Below are positions 19,798 to 28,632 of a stretch of DNA of 64,000 nt, in pieces. Under the pieces are notes generated by a model. The model did not search any database. It worked only from the letters and a program-made list of their open reading frames with translations, and had not been told where the DNA came from. Numbering within the stretch: the stretch's first letter is position 1; each line of letters opens with the position of its first letter. Both the position numbers and the translations under genes were made by a program. The DNA is taken from assembly GCA_021843755.1 (NCBI GenBank), contig JAKBWB010000071.1:62001-126000 (forward strand), written 5' to 3'. This DNA is from Pseudomonadota bacterium (GTDB lineage: Bacteria > Pseudomonadota > Gammaproteobacteria > Steroidobacterales > Steroidobacteraceae).

Positions 19798-21472
19798 CGT
19801 TGCCTACCCAGCCGCGCACCAGCTGCGCGACGCGCTTGGGATCCTGGCCAACCATGGCACGTGCGTTGGCGAGCTGCTGATCGTGCGAGAGCTCCTTGAC
19901 GACCGCATCCTTCTGCGCCTGGGGCGAACCGTCCTGCAGCGCGGGGTGAACGAGCTGCGCGGGCGCGGTGGCGGTCGTGAGCAGCGAGCGCACCAGCGGC
20001 CGCAGCACCGCCAACACCAGCGCGAGCACTCCGATCAGGCCCACGACGACTTTCATCAGCGTGAGGAACAGCGGGCGCTGCCAGAGGGGCGGACGCACGA
20101 ATCGGCCGCCCGAGGCGCTCGGCAGCTCGAGCGGCTCGTTGACGACGCTCACGGTGTCGCCACGGGCCGCATTGAATCCCACCGCATCCTTGACCAGCTG
20201 CGTCACCCGCGCGAGCTCCGCCGCCGAGAGTGGCACCTGAGTGATCTTGCCGCCGGCCGCCTTGACCGGACGATAGCCGACCAGTACCGCCACGGACAGG
20301 CGGCGGATCTGCCCGGGCGGCCGCCGCGAGTAGTCGAGCGTACGATCGATCTCGTAATTTTTCGTCACGTTGCTCGATAGCACGTGACCGCCGACGCCGA
20401 CGCCACCGACCGTCTTCAGCGCCGGTTTCGCTGCGGCCGGGGCCGGCGCACCGCTCTTGCCGCCGGCGGGCTTGGCGGCCGCGCCGGCCGCCGCGGGGGC
20501 TGGCTTGGCCTGCGCCGGGCTCGCGAGCGCCCCCGGCACCGGCGGCTCGTTGGAAAGCGAGCCGGGCACCCCGCCCGGACCCCCTGCCCCGCTGGTCTGC
20601 TCGGAGATCTGCTCGCTGCGCACGATCTGGCTGTGCGGCTTGTAGAGCTCGCGCGCCTGCTCGCGGCTCGCCGTGCTGAGGGCAACCACCACGTCGGCGT
20701 GCACCAGGCCCGGCCCGACCAGCGGTGTCAGCAGCGCCACGATACGTTGCTGATCGTCCGCCTCGATGCGGCGCACCATGTCGTAACTGTGCTGGTCGAG
20801 GGAATAGCGGCTGTCGCCCTGCGGCCCGGACAGCAGCTGTCCGTTCTGATCGACCACGGTCACGTGGGTCGGGGTGAGATTCGGCACGCTCGAGGCAACC
20901 AGGTTCACGATCGCCTGCACTTGCTCCGGGCCGAGCACGCTGCCGGCGCGCAGCTGCACGAATACCGAGGCGCTCGCCGCGGTCTGATTGCTGAGGAACA
21001 CCGACTGGCGCGGCTCGGCCAGATTGACGCGCGCCGCGGCGATCTGTTGCATGCTGGCGATGGTGCGGGCCAGCTCCTGCTCGAGCGCGTGCTGGTAGCG
21101 GACATTCTCGATGAACTGACTCACGCCGAAGCCCGAGCCCTTGTCGAGAGCGGCGAAGCTGTCGCCCTCGGCCACTCCCTGGCCCGCCAGCTTCAGACGC
21201 GCCGCATCGAGCTGCTGGGCAGGCACTTCCACGCCATTGGTCGCCGCGTCGAGCCGGTAGGGAATCTGCGCGGCCTGCAGCGCCTGCACGACCTGTGACT
21301 CCTGCTGCGCCGAGAGATTGGCGTAGAGCAGACTGTAGGTCGGTCCGCGCGACCACAACACGATCCACACGCCCGCGGCGACCGCCGCGGCGATGCCGAC
21401 CAGCAGCAGCAATGGACGCAGATTGAAAGGAATGGCCGGTGTGGCCCGCAACGCAGTGGATTCGGCAGCCAT
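19790..21472 (-). CDS. fliF: Flagellar MS-ring protein FliF
   Basis: A 560-residue FliF that forms the MS ring in the inner membrane. TM1 lies at about residues 18-40 and TM2 at about 450-475. The periplasmic ring-building motifs follow TM1: YSLLYANLSAQQ, GSGFGVSQFIENV and ARVNLAEPRQSVF. A Pro/Ala/Gly-rich insert of about 60 residues sits in the periplasmic part. The cytoplasmic tail binds FliG. It starts nine bases after fliE. Confidence 0.97.
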   Translation of the reverse strand: MAAESTALRATPAIPFNLRPLLLLVGIAAAVAAGVWIVLWSRGPTYSLLYANLSAQQESQVVQALQAAQIPYRLDAATNGVEVPAQQLDAARLKLAGQGVAEGDSFAALDKGSGFGVSQFIENVRYQHALEQELARTIASMQQIAAARVNLAEPRQSVFLSNQTAASASVFVQLRAGSVLGPEQVQAIVNLVASSVPNLTPTHVTVVDQNGQLLSGPQGDSRYSLDQHSYDMVRRIEADDQQRIVALLTPLVGPGLVHADVVVALSTASREQARELYKPHSQIVRSEQISEQTSGAGGPGGVPGSLSNEPPVPGALASPAQAKPAPAAAGAAAKPAGGKSGAPAPAAAKPALKTVGGVGVGGHVLSSNVTKNYEIDRTLDYSRRPPGQIRRLSVAVLVGYRPVKAAGGKITQVPLSAAELARVTQLVKDAVGFNAARGDTVSVVNEPLELPSASGGRFVRPPLWQRPLFLTLMKVVVGLIGVLALVLAVLRPLVRSLLTTATAPAQLVHPALQDGSPQAQKDAVVKELSHDQQLANARAMVGQDPKRVAQLVRGWVGNDE

Positions 21473-21481
21473 GATGAGGAG

Positions 21482-21835
21482 CTACATCTGCATGTTCATG
21501 ATGTCTTGGTAGGCGGTGATCAGGCGGTTGCGTACCTGGGTCAGCGCATCGAACGACACGCTGGCCTTCTCCACCTGCAGCACCACCTGCGGCAGCGACA
21601 CGCCGGGCGCGCCGCGCGAGAACGCGTCGGCGAGCGTACTGGCACGCTGCTCGCTCCGATTGACCGCATCGATGCCCCGCTTCAGGATCGAGGCGAACTC
21701 GCTCGCACCCGAGGGCGCCGTCGCGCCGGGCTGCGGCGGCGCGCCGAGTCCCAGCGGCCGTGGCGCATCCAGGCGCACCTGGGACGAGAGCGCGCGGATT
21801 TGCGCCAGTACCTGATCGATGGCCATCTGACTCAT
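21482..21835 (-). CDS. fliE: Flagellar hook-basal body protein FliE
   Basis: A 117-residue FliE, the adaptor between MS ring and rod. The C-terminal half is typical, with LPQVVLQVEKASVSFDALTQVRN and YQDIMNMQM at the very end; the N terminus begins MSQMAIDQVL. The ATG at 21835 follows AAGGAGAA. The open frame continues upstream through the activator gene but that part is not real. It lies 11 bases downstream of the fleR-like gene, so the activator and the basal-body genes form one transcription unit. Confidence 0.93.
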   Translation of the reverse strand: MSQMAIDQVLAQIRALSSQVRLDAPRPLGLGAPPQPGATAPSGASEFASILKRGIDAVNRSEQRASTLADAFSRGAPGVSLPQVVLQVEKASVSFDALTQVRNRLITAYQDIMNMQM

Positions 21836-21846
21836 GAGGTTCTCCT

Positions 21847-22860
21847 TCAAGCCGCCGGAACTTCGACGCCCGCATCGCGCAGGCGCGCGAGCTTGTAGCG
21901 CAGCGTGCGCGGACTGATGCCGAGTCGCTCGGCAACCTCGCGCCGGTTGCCCTGACCGCTCTTGAGCGCATCGAGGATCAGGTCGCGCTCGGCCTGGATC
22001 AGCGAGCCGGCGAGCGAGCCGATGCCCGCCGCGGCCGACTGCGGCGCGAACGGCGCCTCGTTGGCGAGTTCGAATTGAATGTGCTCCGGACCGATCACCG
22101 GACCGTTGAGCAGGATCAGCGCCCGTTGCAACAGGTTGTCGAGCTCGCGCACGTTGCCGGGCCACGAATAGGTGAGCAGCCGGTGGGCCGCCTCGGCGCT
22201 CAATGCCGGAATCGGCCGTCCCGGGCGACAACGCGCGGTGAGCAGCTGCATGGCGAGCGGCAGCACGTCATCGCGACGCAGGCGCAACGGCAGGATCGCC
22301 AGCGGGAAGACATTCAGCCGGTAATAAAGATCCTCGCGGAAGCGTCCCGCGGCGACCTCCTCACGCAGGCGCCGGTTGGTGGTGGCGATGACGCGCACTT
22401 GCAGACGGATGGTCTCGCGGCCGCCGATGCGCTCGACTTCACGCTCCTGCAGCACGCGCAGGAGCTTCGCCTGCAGGCCGAGCGGCATCTCCGTGATCTC
22501 GTCGAGCAGCAGCGTACCCTCCTGCGCCTGCTCGAATTTTCCCGGGTGCGCGGCGTGCGCGCCGGTGAAGCTGCCGCGCTCGTAACCGAACAGCATCGCC
22601 TCGAGCATCGTCTCGGGAATAGCCGCGCAATTGACCGCGACGAACGGCCCATTGGCGCGCTGCGAGCGGCGGTGAATATAGCGGGCGAGCACCTCCTTGC
22701 CGGTGCCCGAGTCGCCCCAGATGAGCACCGTGCAGTCGGTCGCGGCCACTCGGCGGGCGATACCGAGCAGGCGTTGGGACTCCGCGGCCCGGGCAACGGG
22801 CTCTGGAACGTCGCCGACGCCGCACTGAATGATCGACTGTGGTTCGTGACTCTCTGACAT
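21847..22860 (-). CDS. Sigma-54 activator, FleR/FlrC-like, lacking a receiver domain
   Basis: A 337-residue bacterial enhancer-binding protein. It has an AAA+ domain (about 30-255) with Walker A GDSGTGKE, the sigma-54 contact loop as GSFTGA rather than the usual GAFTGA, Walker B LLLDEI, and a WPGNVREL sensor. A C-terminal Fis-type helix-turn-helix follows ([21 protein letters not shown]). FleR/FlrC normally start with a phospho-receiver domain; here only about 28 residues precede the AAA+ core. Position right before fliE matches fleR. I used the ATG at 22860. Without a receiver and without a neighbouring fleS, control must differ from the Pseudomonas FleSR pair. Confidence 0.85.
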   Translation of the reverse strand: MSESHEPQSIIQCGVGDVPEPVARAAESQRLLGIARRVAATDCTVLIWGDSGTGKEVLARYIHRRSQRANGPFVAVNCAAIPETMLEAMLFGYERGSFTGAHAAHPGKFEQAQEGTLLLDEITEMPLGLQAKLLRVLQEREVERIGGRETIRLQVRVIATTNRRLREEVAAGRFREDLYYRLNVFPLAILPLRLRRDDVLPLAMQLLTARCRPGRPIPALSAEAAHRLLTYSWPGNVRELDNLLQRALILLNGPVIGPEHIQFELANEAPFAPQSAAAGIGSLAGSLIQAERDLILDALKSGQGNRREVAERLGISPRTLRYKLARLRDAGVEVPAA

Positions 22861-22900
22861 CGATTTCCCCAAAACGCAGGGATGCTTGGTCAGAGAGGAA

Positions 22901-22916
22901 TGCAATTGCCGTGCCG
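22901..22916 (-). promoter_or_regulatory. Sigma-54 promoter for the fleR-like/fliE operon
   Basis: On the minus strand CGGCAC-N5-TTGCA matches the -24/-12 consensus TGGCAC-N5-TTGCA except for the first base. It lies 41 bases upstream of the activator start codon, in the 121-base gap after fleQ. This predicts FleQ-dependent transcription of fleR-fliE-to-fliK. Confidence 0.75.
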
Positions 22917-22935
22917 AAGTCGATCGGCAAGCGAA

Positions 22936-22953
22936 GCGTGACACGCGTCACGC
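22936..22953. promoter_or_regulatory. GTGAC palindrome, possible CRP/Clp-type operator
   Basis: GCGTGAC-ACGC-GTCACGC is a perfect 7-base inverted repeat. It also reads as GTGA-N6-TCAC, the core of a CRP/Clp site. It is centred about 44 bases upstream of the -12 box of the sigma-54 promoter. No T-run follows, so it is not a convincing terminator for fleQ. Confidence 0.45.
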
Positions 22954-22981
22954 TCGCGGCAGAACGCCGCGCTGCGGGGCG

Positions 22982-24163
<1,182 letters not shown>

Positions 24164-24265
24164 TTCTTCTACTCGCTTTTTTATCGCGGGGCGCCGGACA
24201 TGATCGTATGCCGTGTTCTTGATCCCCGACACTCGATAGTTTGACTTATTCAGCGCGGCGCGTTC

Positions 24266-24281
24266 TGTGACGCACCTCAGA
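24266..24281. promoter_or_regulatory. CRP/Clp-like half-perfect site near fleQ
   Basis: TGTGA-N6-TCAGA differs from the CRP/Clp consensus TGTGA-N6-TCACA at one base. It is about 100 bases upstream of the fleQ start, a position suited to control of fleQ. Confidence 0.4.
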
Positions 24282-24421
24282 ATTGTCTACAAATGGAGAC
24301 ATGGATGAAAACAACGGCGTACTCGGCCCGCAGAACCGACGGTGCGCTGCTCATCCTCCCCGGCCTGCGGGCCGAAGACTCCTGGGGCTCGGGCGCCGGA
24401 ACTCCGACGCCGGTCAGCCGA

Positions 24422-24437
24422 TGTGACCTGGCTCACA
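24422..24437. promoter_or_regulatory. Perfect CRP/Clp consensus palindrome upstream of fliL
   Basis: TGTGA-CCTGGC-TCACA is an exact match to the CRP-family consensus half-sites. It is centred about 75 bases upstream of the -24 box of the fliL sigma-54 promoter and about 265 bases upstream of fleQ. It could control either arm. Confidence 0.6.
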
Positions 24438-24495
24438 GGGCGGCCCAAATAAAATCTCCTGTCACTTCCTACGGTTACGCGCGCGCGCACGCCCG

Positions 24496-24511
24496 TGGCA
24501 CAGGCATTGCA
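24496..24511 (+). promoter_or_regulatory. Sigma-54 promoter for the fliL-to-fliA operon
   Basis: TGGCAC-AGGCA-TTGCA is a perfect match to the -24/-12 consensus with correct spacing. It lies 47 bases before the fliL ATG. It should drive the fliLMNOPQR-flhBAFG-fliA run under FleQ. Confidence 0.88.
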
Positions 24512-24557
24512 CCCACCGGCCGGCACAGTCGAACAATGGACGGGAGTTACAACATTC

Positions 24558-25055
24558 ATGGCCAACGCAACCACAACCGCCGCGAGCGAACCCGGTGCGG
24601 CGCCTCAGAAGAAACGTGCGCTGCCGCTGTGGCTGATCCTCGCGATCGCCGTAGCGGTGCTCGGCGCCGGCGGCTTCCTGCTGCTGCATGGGCGCGCGGC
24701 CGCCGGCGCGCACGGGGCCCATACGGTGCCCTCCGGTCCACCGCACTACCTCGCGCTGAAACCCTTCGTGGTGAATTTCCAGTCCGGCCAGGCGGTGCGC
24801 TATCTGCAGGTGAGCCTCCAGGTGATGTCGCGCGACCCCGCGACCATCACGCTGCTGAAGCAGAACGACCCGGTGGTGCGCAACGACCTGCTGTTGCTGC
24901 TCAGCAATCAGCGCTACGCAACGCTCGATACCGAGGCCGGCAAGCAGCGGCTGCGCGCCGCCGTGCTCGCCGACGTGCGCAAAGTGGTGGGCGCGGCCGG
25001 CGGCCACCCCAGTCACGTCGAGGCCATCTATTTCACCAGCTTCGTGATGCAGTAA
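24558..25055 (+). CDS. fliL: Flagellar basal body-associated protein FliL
   Basis: A 165-residue single-pass membrane protein that surrounds and stabilises the stator. The TM helix lies at about residues 22-43 (LWLILAIAVAVLGAGGF). The periplasmic stomatin-like domain has YLALKPFVVNF near its start, RYLQVSLQVMSRD, NDLLLLLSNQ and the C-terminal IYFTSFVMQ. I chose the ATG at 24558 (MANATT) because it follows GGGAG at a good distance and lies downstream of the sigma-54 promoter; a longer frame would begin inside the promoter. Confidence 0.93.
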   Translation: MANATTTAASEPGAAPQKKRALPLWLILAIAVAVLGAGGFLLLHGRAAAGAHGAHTVPSGPPHYLALKPFVVNFQSGQAVRYLQVSLQVMSRDPATITLLKQNDPVVRNDLLLLLSNQRYATLDTEAGKQRLRAAVLADVRKVVGAAGGHPSHVEAIYFTSFVMQ

Positions 25056-25077
25056 CCGTCGCGCCGGGCGTGTTCGC

Positions 25078-26082
25078 ATGAGCCACGAAAAGATACTCGA
25101 TCAGGCCGAAATCGACGCTCTGCTGCACGGCGTCGACACCGGCGCGGTCAATACCGACCCGCCGCCGGAGCCCGGGGAAGTCACCGCCTACGACTTCGCC
25201 AATCAGATGCGCATCGTGCGCGGGCGCATGCCCACGCTCGAGATGATCAACGAGCGCTTTGCGCGCCTGTACCGCGTCAGTCTCTACAATCTCCTGCGCC
25301 GCGCCCCGGAGGTCGGGATCGGTCCGGTGCAGATCAAGAAATTCGCCGAGTTCGTCCATACGCTGCACGTACCGACGAGCCTCAATCTGGTACGCCTCAA
25401 TCCGCTGCGCGGCACGGCGCTGATCGTCCTCGATTCGACGCTCGTGTTCGCGATCGTGGACAATTTCTTCGGCGGCAACGGCCGGCACGCCAAGATCGAG
25501 GGGCGCGAATTCACCGCCACCGAGCAGCGCATCATCCAGCTGGCGCTGCGCAGCGTGTTCGCCGATCTGCACGAAGCCTGGTCGCACGTCGCCGCGATCG
25601 AGGCGGAATACCTGCAATCGGAAATCAACCCGCAATTCGCCAACATCGTATCGCCCTCGGAGATCGTCGTGGTGAGCTCGTTTCATATCGAGCTCGACGG
25701 GCACGGCGGGTCTCTCTACATCACGATGCCGTACGCCATGATCGAGCCGCTGCGCGAGATACTGGATTCCGGCGTGACGAGTGACCGGATGGACCGGGAC
25801 GAGCGCTGGATGCAATCGCTGCGCGAGGAGCTCGAGGACGCCGAACTCGCCATCACCACGCTGGTCGGCCGCACGTCGATATCGCTCGCCGAGCTGCTCA
25901 ACCTCAAGCCCGGGGACATCCTGCCCTGCGATTTCTCCGGTCAGGTCACCCTGATCGCCGAGGACATGCCGGTGTTCCGCGGCACGCTCGGCAGCTCGCG
26001 CGGCAATCAGGCCGTGAAGATCGAGGGACGCATCCGCCGCAACCGATTCACCGCCGAACCCCTTTCCGCCAACAGTCCGTGA
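25078..26082 (+). CDS. fliM: Flagellar motor switch protein FliM
   Basis: A 334-residue FliM, the C-ring protein that binds phospho-CheY. The N-terminal CheY-binding peptide is clear (LDQAEIDALLHGV). The middle CheC-like domain follows from about residue 35, with RVSLYNLLRR and the LRSVFADLHEAW region, and a C-terminal SpoA domain (about 250-325) ends it. FliN overlaps the stop, matching the usual fliM-fliN coupling. Confidence 0.97.
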   Translation: MSHEKILDQAEIDALLHGVDTGAVNTDPPPEPGEVTAYDFANQMRIVRGRMPTLEMINERFARLYRVSLYNLLRRAPEVGIGPVQIKKFAEFVHTLHVPTSLNLVRLNPLRGTALIVLDSTLVFAIVDNFFGGNGRHAKIEGREFTATEQRIIQLALRSVFADLHEAWSHVAAIEAEYLQSEINPQFANIVSPSEIVVVSSFHIELDGHGGSLYITMPYAMIEPLREILDSGVTSDRMDRDERWMQSLREELEDAELAITTLVGRTSISLAELLNLKPGDILPCDFSGQVTLIAEDMPVFRGTLGSSRGNQAVKIEGRIRRNRFTAEPLSANSP

Positions 26083-26435
26083 GCGCCGCCATGAACGCCA
26101 ACGTCCAACCACAAGCCGCCGAGCCTGCCGAATTTCACCCCCTCACCGAGGAAGCCACGGGCAAAGGAGGTAGCGAGGTCAACCTCGAGGTCATCCTCGA
26201 CGTACCGGTCACACTGTCGATGGAGGTCGGTCGCACCCGCATCCCGATCCGCAGCTTCCTGCAGCTCAACCAGGGGTCCGTGGTCGAACTCGACCGCACC
26301 GCCGGCGAGCCGCTCGACGTCTACGTCAACGGTACCCTGGTCGCGCATGGCGAGGTCGTGGTCGTCAATGAAAGGTTCGGCATCCGTCTGACCGACGTCA
26401 TCAGTCCGGCCGAGCGGCTGCGCAAGCTCAAATGA
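26079..26435 (+). CDS. fliN: Flagellar motor switch protein FliN
   Basis: A protein of 114-118 residues made of a short variable N terminus and one SpoA domain (about 35-110): VNLEVILDVPVTLSMEVGRT and GEVVVVNERFGIRLTD are landmarks. It completes the lower C-ring with FliM. The GTG at 26079 overlaps the fliM stop (GTGA); an ATG four codons later (26091) is an equal candidate and neither has a strong ribosome-binding site. Confidence 0.96.
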   Translation: MSAAMNANVQPQAAEPAEFHPLTEEATGKGGSEVNLEVILDVPVTLSMEVGRTRIPIRSFLQLNQGSVVELDRTAGEPLDVYVNGTLVAHGEVVVVNERFGIRLTDVISPAERLRKLK

Positions 26436-26815
26436 CCCATCTGTTCGCCGCCCCCACCGCCGCAACGGCTGCGCCGGCAATCGGCGCCGGCGGACTCGCG
26501 TCCGTGACAGTCGCGCTGCTGGTCGTTCTGGTGGTCATCTTCGCGCTTGCCTGGATCGCGCGCCGCCTGCGCACGTTCGGGGCCCGCGCCGCCGGTGCGC
26601 TCGAGATCCTCGCGAGCATGCCGCTCGGCGCCAAGGAGCGCGCCGTGCTCGTCAAGGTCGGCGACGCACAGCTCCTGCTCGGCGTCGCGCCCGGCCAGGT
26701 CAACACCCTGCATGTGCTCGATCATCCGGTGACTCTCGAGAAGCCGAGCGCCGCTGCCGGTGGCCGCACCCGGCCGTCATTCGCCGCGCTGCTGAAGGGG
26801 AGTCTCGGCAAATGA
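26432..26815 (+). CDS. fliO: Flagellar export gate assembly protein FliO
   Basis: A 127-residue FliO with one TM helix at about residues 25-48 (VTVALLVVLVVIFALAWIARR) and a small cytoplasmic domain with LEILASMPLGAKERAVLVKVG and QLLLGVAPGQV. FliO helps assemble the FliP ring. It overlaps both fliN and fliP by four bases. Confidence 0.92.
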   Translation: MTHLFAAPTAATAAPAIGAGGLASVTVALLVVLVVIFALAWIARRLRTFGARAAGALEILASMPLGAKERAVLVKVGDAQLLLGVAPGQVNTLHVLDHPVTLEKPSAAAGGRTRPSFAALLKGSLGK

Positions 26816-27555
26816 GCATCGTGCGCAAGGGCTGGCCGCTGCTGCTGCTGGCGCTGCTGCCGGCCGCCGCGTGCGCCGCGCCCGGCATCCCCGCCTTCAG
26901 CGTTCAGACCCACGGCGGCACCCAGACATACACGTTGACGATGCAGGTCTTGGCGCTGATGACGGCGCTGACGCTCCTGCCGGCGATCCTGCTGATGATG
27001 ACCTCGTTCACACGCATCGTGATCGTGCTCGGGATCCTGCGCCAGGCGCTCGGCGCCGGCCAGACTCCGCCCAACCAGGTGCTGCTCGGGCTCGCGCTGT
27101 TTCTCACCCTGTTCGTGATGTCACCGGTGATTCGCCGGATCGACCACGTCGCATACCGGCCGTACGCGGCCGGCACCCTCACCGCGAGCGCGGCGCTCGC
27201 TCGAGCCGAGGTGCCGGTCAAGGAGTTCATGCTGCACCAGACGCGCGAGAGCGACATCGCCGTATTCACGCACATCGCCGGCAGCAAGGGCTATGCCGCC
27301 CCGCTCGATGTGCCGCTGTCGGTGCTCGTTCCCGCATTCATCACCAGCGAGCTGAAGACCGCCTTTCTGATCGGTTTTCTCCTGTTCATACCGTTCGTCA
27401 TCATCGACCTGGTCGTGGCCAGCGTGTTGATGTCGTTGGGCATGATGATGGTTTCGCCGGTGATGATCTCCCTGCCCTTCAAGCTGATGCTGTTCGTGCT
27501 GGTAAACGGCTGGACACTGGTCATGGGCTCGCTCGCCGCGAGCTTCTATCATTAG
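26812..27555 (+). CDS. fliP: Flagellar export gate protein FliP
   Basis: A 247-residue FliP, a core subunit of the FliPQR export pore. It has a cleavable signal peptide (about 1-22), then four hydrophobic segments. Landmarks are LLMMTSFTRIVIVLGILRQAL, QTPPNQVLLGLALFLT, and SELKTAFLIGFLLFIPF. Length and order are normal. Confidence 0.98.
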   Translation: MSIVRKGWPLLLLALLPAAACAAPGIPAFSVQTHGGTQTYTLTMQVLALMTALTLLPAILLMMTSFTRIVIVLGILRQALGAGQTPPNQVLLGLALFLTLFVMSPVIRRIDHVAYRPYAAGTLTASAALARAEVPVKEFMLHQTRESDIAVFTHIAGSKGYAAPLDVPLSVLVPAFITSELKTAFLIGFLLFIPFVIIDLVVASVLMSLGMMMVSPVMISLPFKLMLFVLVNGWTLVMGSLAASFYH

Positions 27556-27568
27556 AGGAGCGGCACGC

Positions 27569-27838
27569 GTGGATTCCGCAACTGTCATGTCCCTGGGCAC
27601 CGGCGCACTCGAGGTGACCCTGGCGCTGTCCGCGCCGCTGCTGCTGGCGGCCTTGATCACGGGCGTCGTGGTCGGGGCCTTTCAGGCCGCCACCCAGATC
27701 AACGAAATGACCCTGTCGTTCATTCCGAAGCTGCTGGTGATGGCGCTGGTGATGGCGCTCGCCGGCCCGTGGATGCTGCATACCCTGGTCGACTATACCC
27801 GCGAGCTCATCTTGAGCATTCCACAGCTGGTCAACTGA
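27569..27838 (+). CDS. fliQ: Flagellar export gate protein FliQ
   Basis: An 89-residue, two-helix FliQ. Landmarks are LLAALITGVVVGAFQAATQINEMTLSFIPK, of which only the QAATQINEMTL core matters for recognition. The start is a GTG at 27569 placed after GAGGAG; an ATG seven codons later is less likely. FliQ joins FliP and FliR in the export pore. Confidence 0.97.
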   Translation: MDSATVMSLGTGALEVTLALSAPLLLAALITGVVVGAFQAATQINEMTLSFIPKLLVMALVMALAGPWMLHTLVDYTRELILSIPQLVN

Positions 27839-27852
27839 CGGCCGCGAAGCGC

Positions 27853-28629
27853 ATGCCAGTCATCACCGCCGCCACGATCGACCACGCCATTGCCAGCCGC
27901 TTCTGGCCGTTCGTGCGCGTCGGCTCGTGCCTGATGGTCGCGCCGGTGTTCGGCGCGGTGTCGGTGCCGCGGCAGGCGCGCATCGTGCTCGCGGGCGCGA
28001 TCGCCCTGCTGGTCGCGCCGCTGATCGCCGTGCCCGCGAAAATCGCGCTGCTGTCCGCCGCCGGCGCGCTGATCACGATACAGCAGATCATCATCGGTGT
28101 GGCGCTCGGCTTGTGCCTGCAGCTGGTCTTCGAGGCGGTCTCGCTCGGTGGCCAGATCGTCGCCAACAGCATGGGACTGTCGCTGTCGTTCAATCTCGAC
28201 CCGCTGAGCGGCCAGAGCACTCCGGCGCTGGCGCAGCTCTACACGCTGCTCGTGACACTGATCTTCCTGCTGCTCGATGGTCACATTGCGCTGCTGCGCA
28301 TCCTGGTCGAGGGCTTCCGCACGCTGCCGATCGGCACCGCCGGCCTCGGCCCGCGGGGCTTGTGGGCGGTGGTCGAGTTCGGCTCGACCCTGTTCTCCGG
28401 CGCGCTCGCGGTCGCGCTGCCGGCCATCACCGCTCTGATGGTTGCCAATCTTGCCTTCGGGGTGGTCAGCCGCGCCGCGCCCACGCTCAATCTGTTCGCG
28501 ACCGGCCTTCCGGTGGTGCTCGTGTTCGGCCTGCTGGTGATCCTCGTGAGTCTGCCGGTGGTCCAGTCCGGGTTCGTGCGGCTGCTCGGTGCCGCGCTCA
28601 TGTTCATTCAGCATCTCAGCGGGGCCTGA
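27853..28629 (+). CDS. fliR: Flagellar export gate protein FliR
   Basis: A 258-residue FliR with five to six membrane segments. The N-terminal FWPFVRVGSCLMVAPVFGA and the central GGQIVANSMGLSLSFNLDP identify the family. I used the ATG at 27853, 15 bases after fliQ; the frame runs back into fliQ but that is a shadow. Confidence 0.96.
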   Translation: MPVITAATIDHAIASRFWPFVRVGSCLMVAPVFGAVSVPRQARIVLAGAIALLVAPLIAVPAKIALLSAAGALITIQQIIIGVALGLCLQLVFEAVSLGGQIVANSMGLSLSFNLDPLSGQSTPALAQLYTLLVTLIFLLLDGHIALLRILVEGFRTLPIGTAGLGPRGLWAVVEFGSTLFSGALAVALPAITALMVANLAFGVVSRAAPTLNLFATGLPVVLVFGLLVILVSLPVVQSGFVRLLGAALMFIQHLSGA

Positions 28630-28632
28630 GCG

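Larger units (their letters stand above)
24164..24557. other. 394-base divergent regulatory region between fleQ and fliL
   Basis: No gene is supported here. The region holds one weak and one perfect CRP/Clp-like palindrome (24266-24281, 24422-24437) and a sigma-54 promoter facing fliL (24496-24511). It must also contain the fleQ promoter on the minus strand, but I see no convincing -35/-10 pair. Short open frames that cross it are low-complexity and lack ribosome-binding sites. Confidence 0.7.

Noticed and set aside
24241-24246. TTGACT as a fliL-side -35
   Set aside because: No -10 at proper distance, and the sigma-54 element is far stronger.
24293-24557. Plus-strand frame starting METWMK in the fleQ-fliL gap
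   Set aside because: It lacks a ribosome-binding site, crosses the sigma-54 promoter and continues out of frame into fliL.
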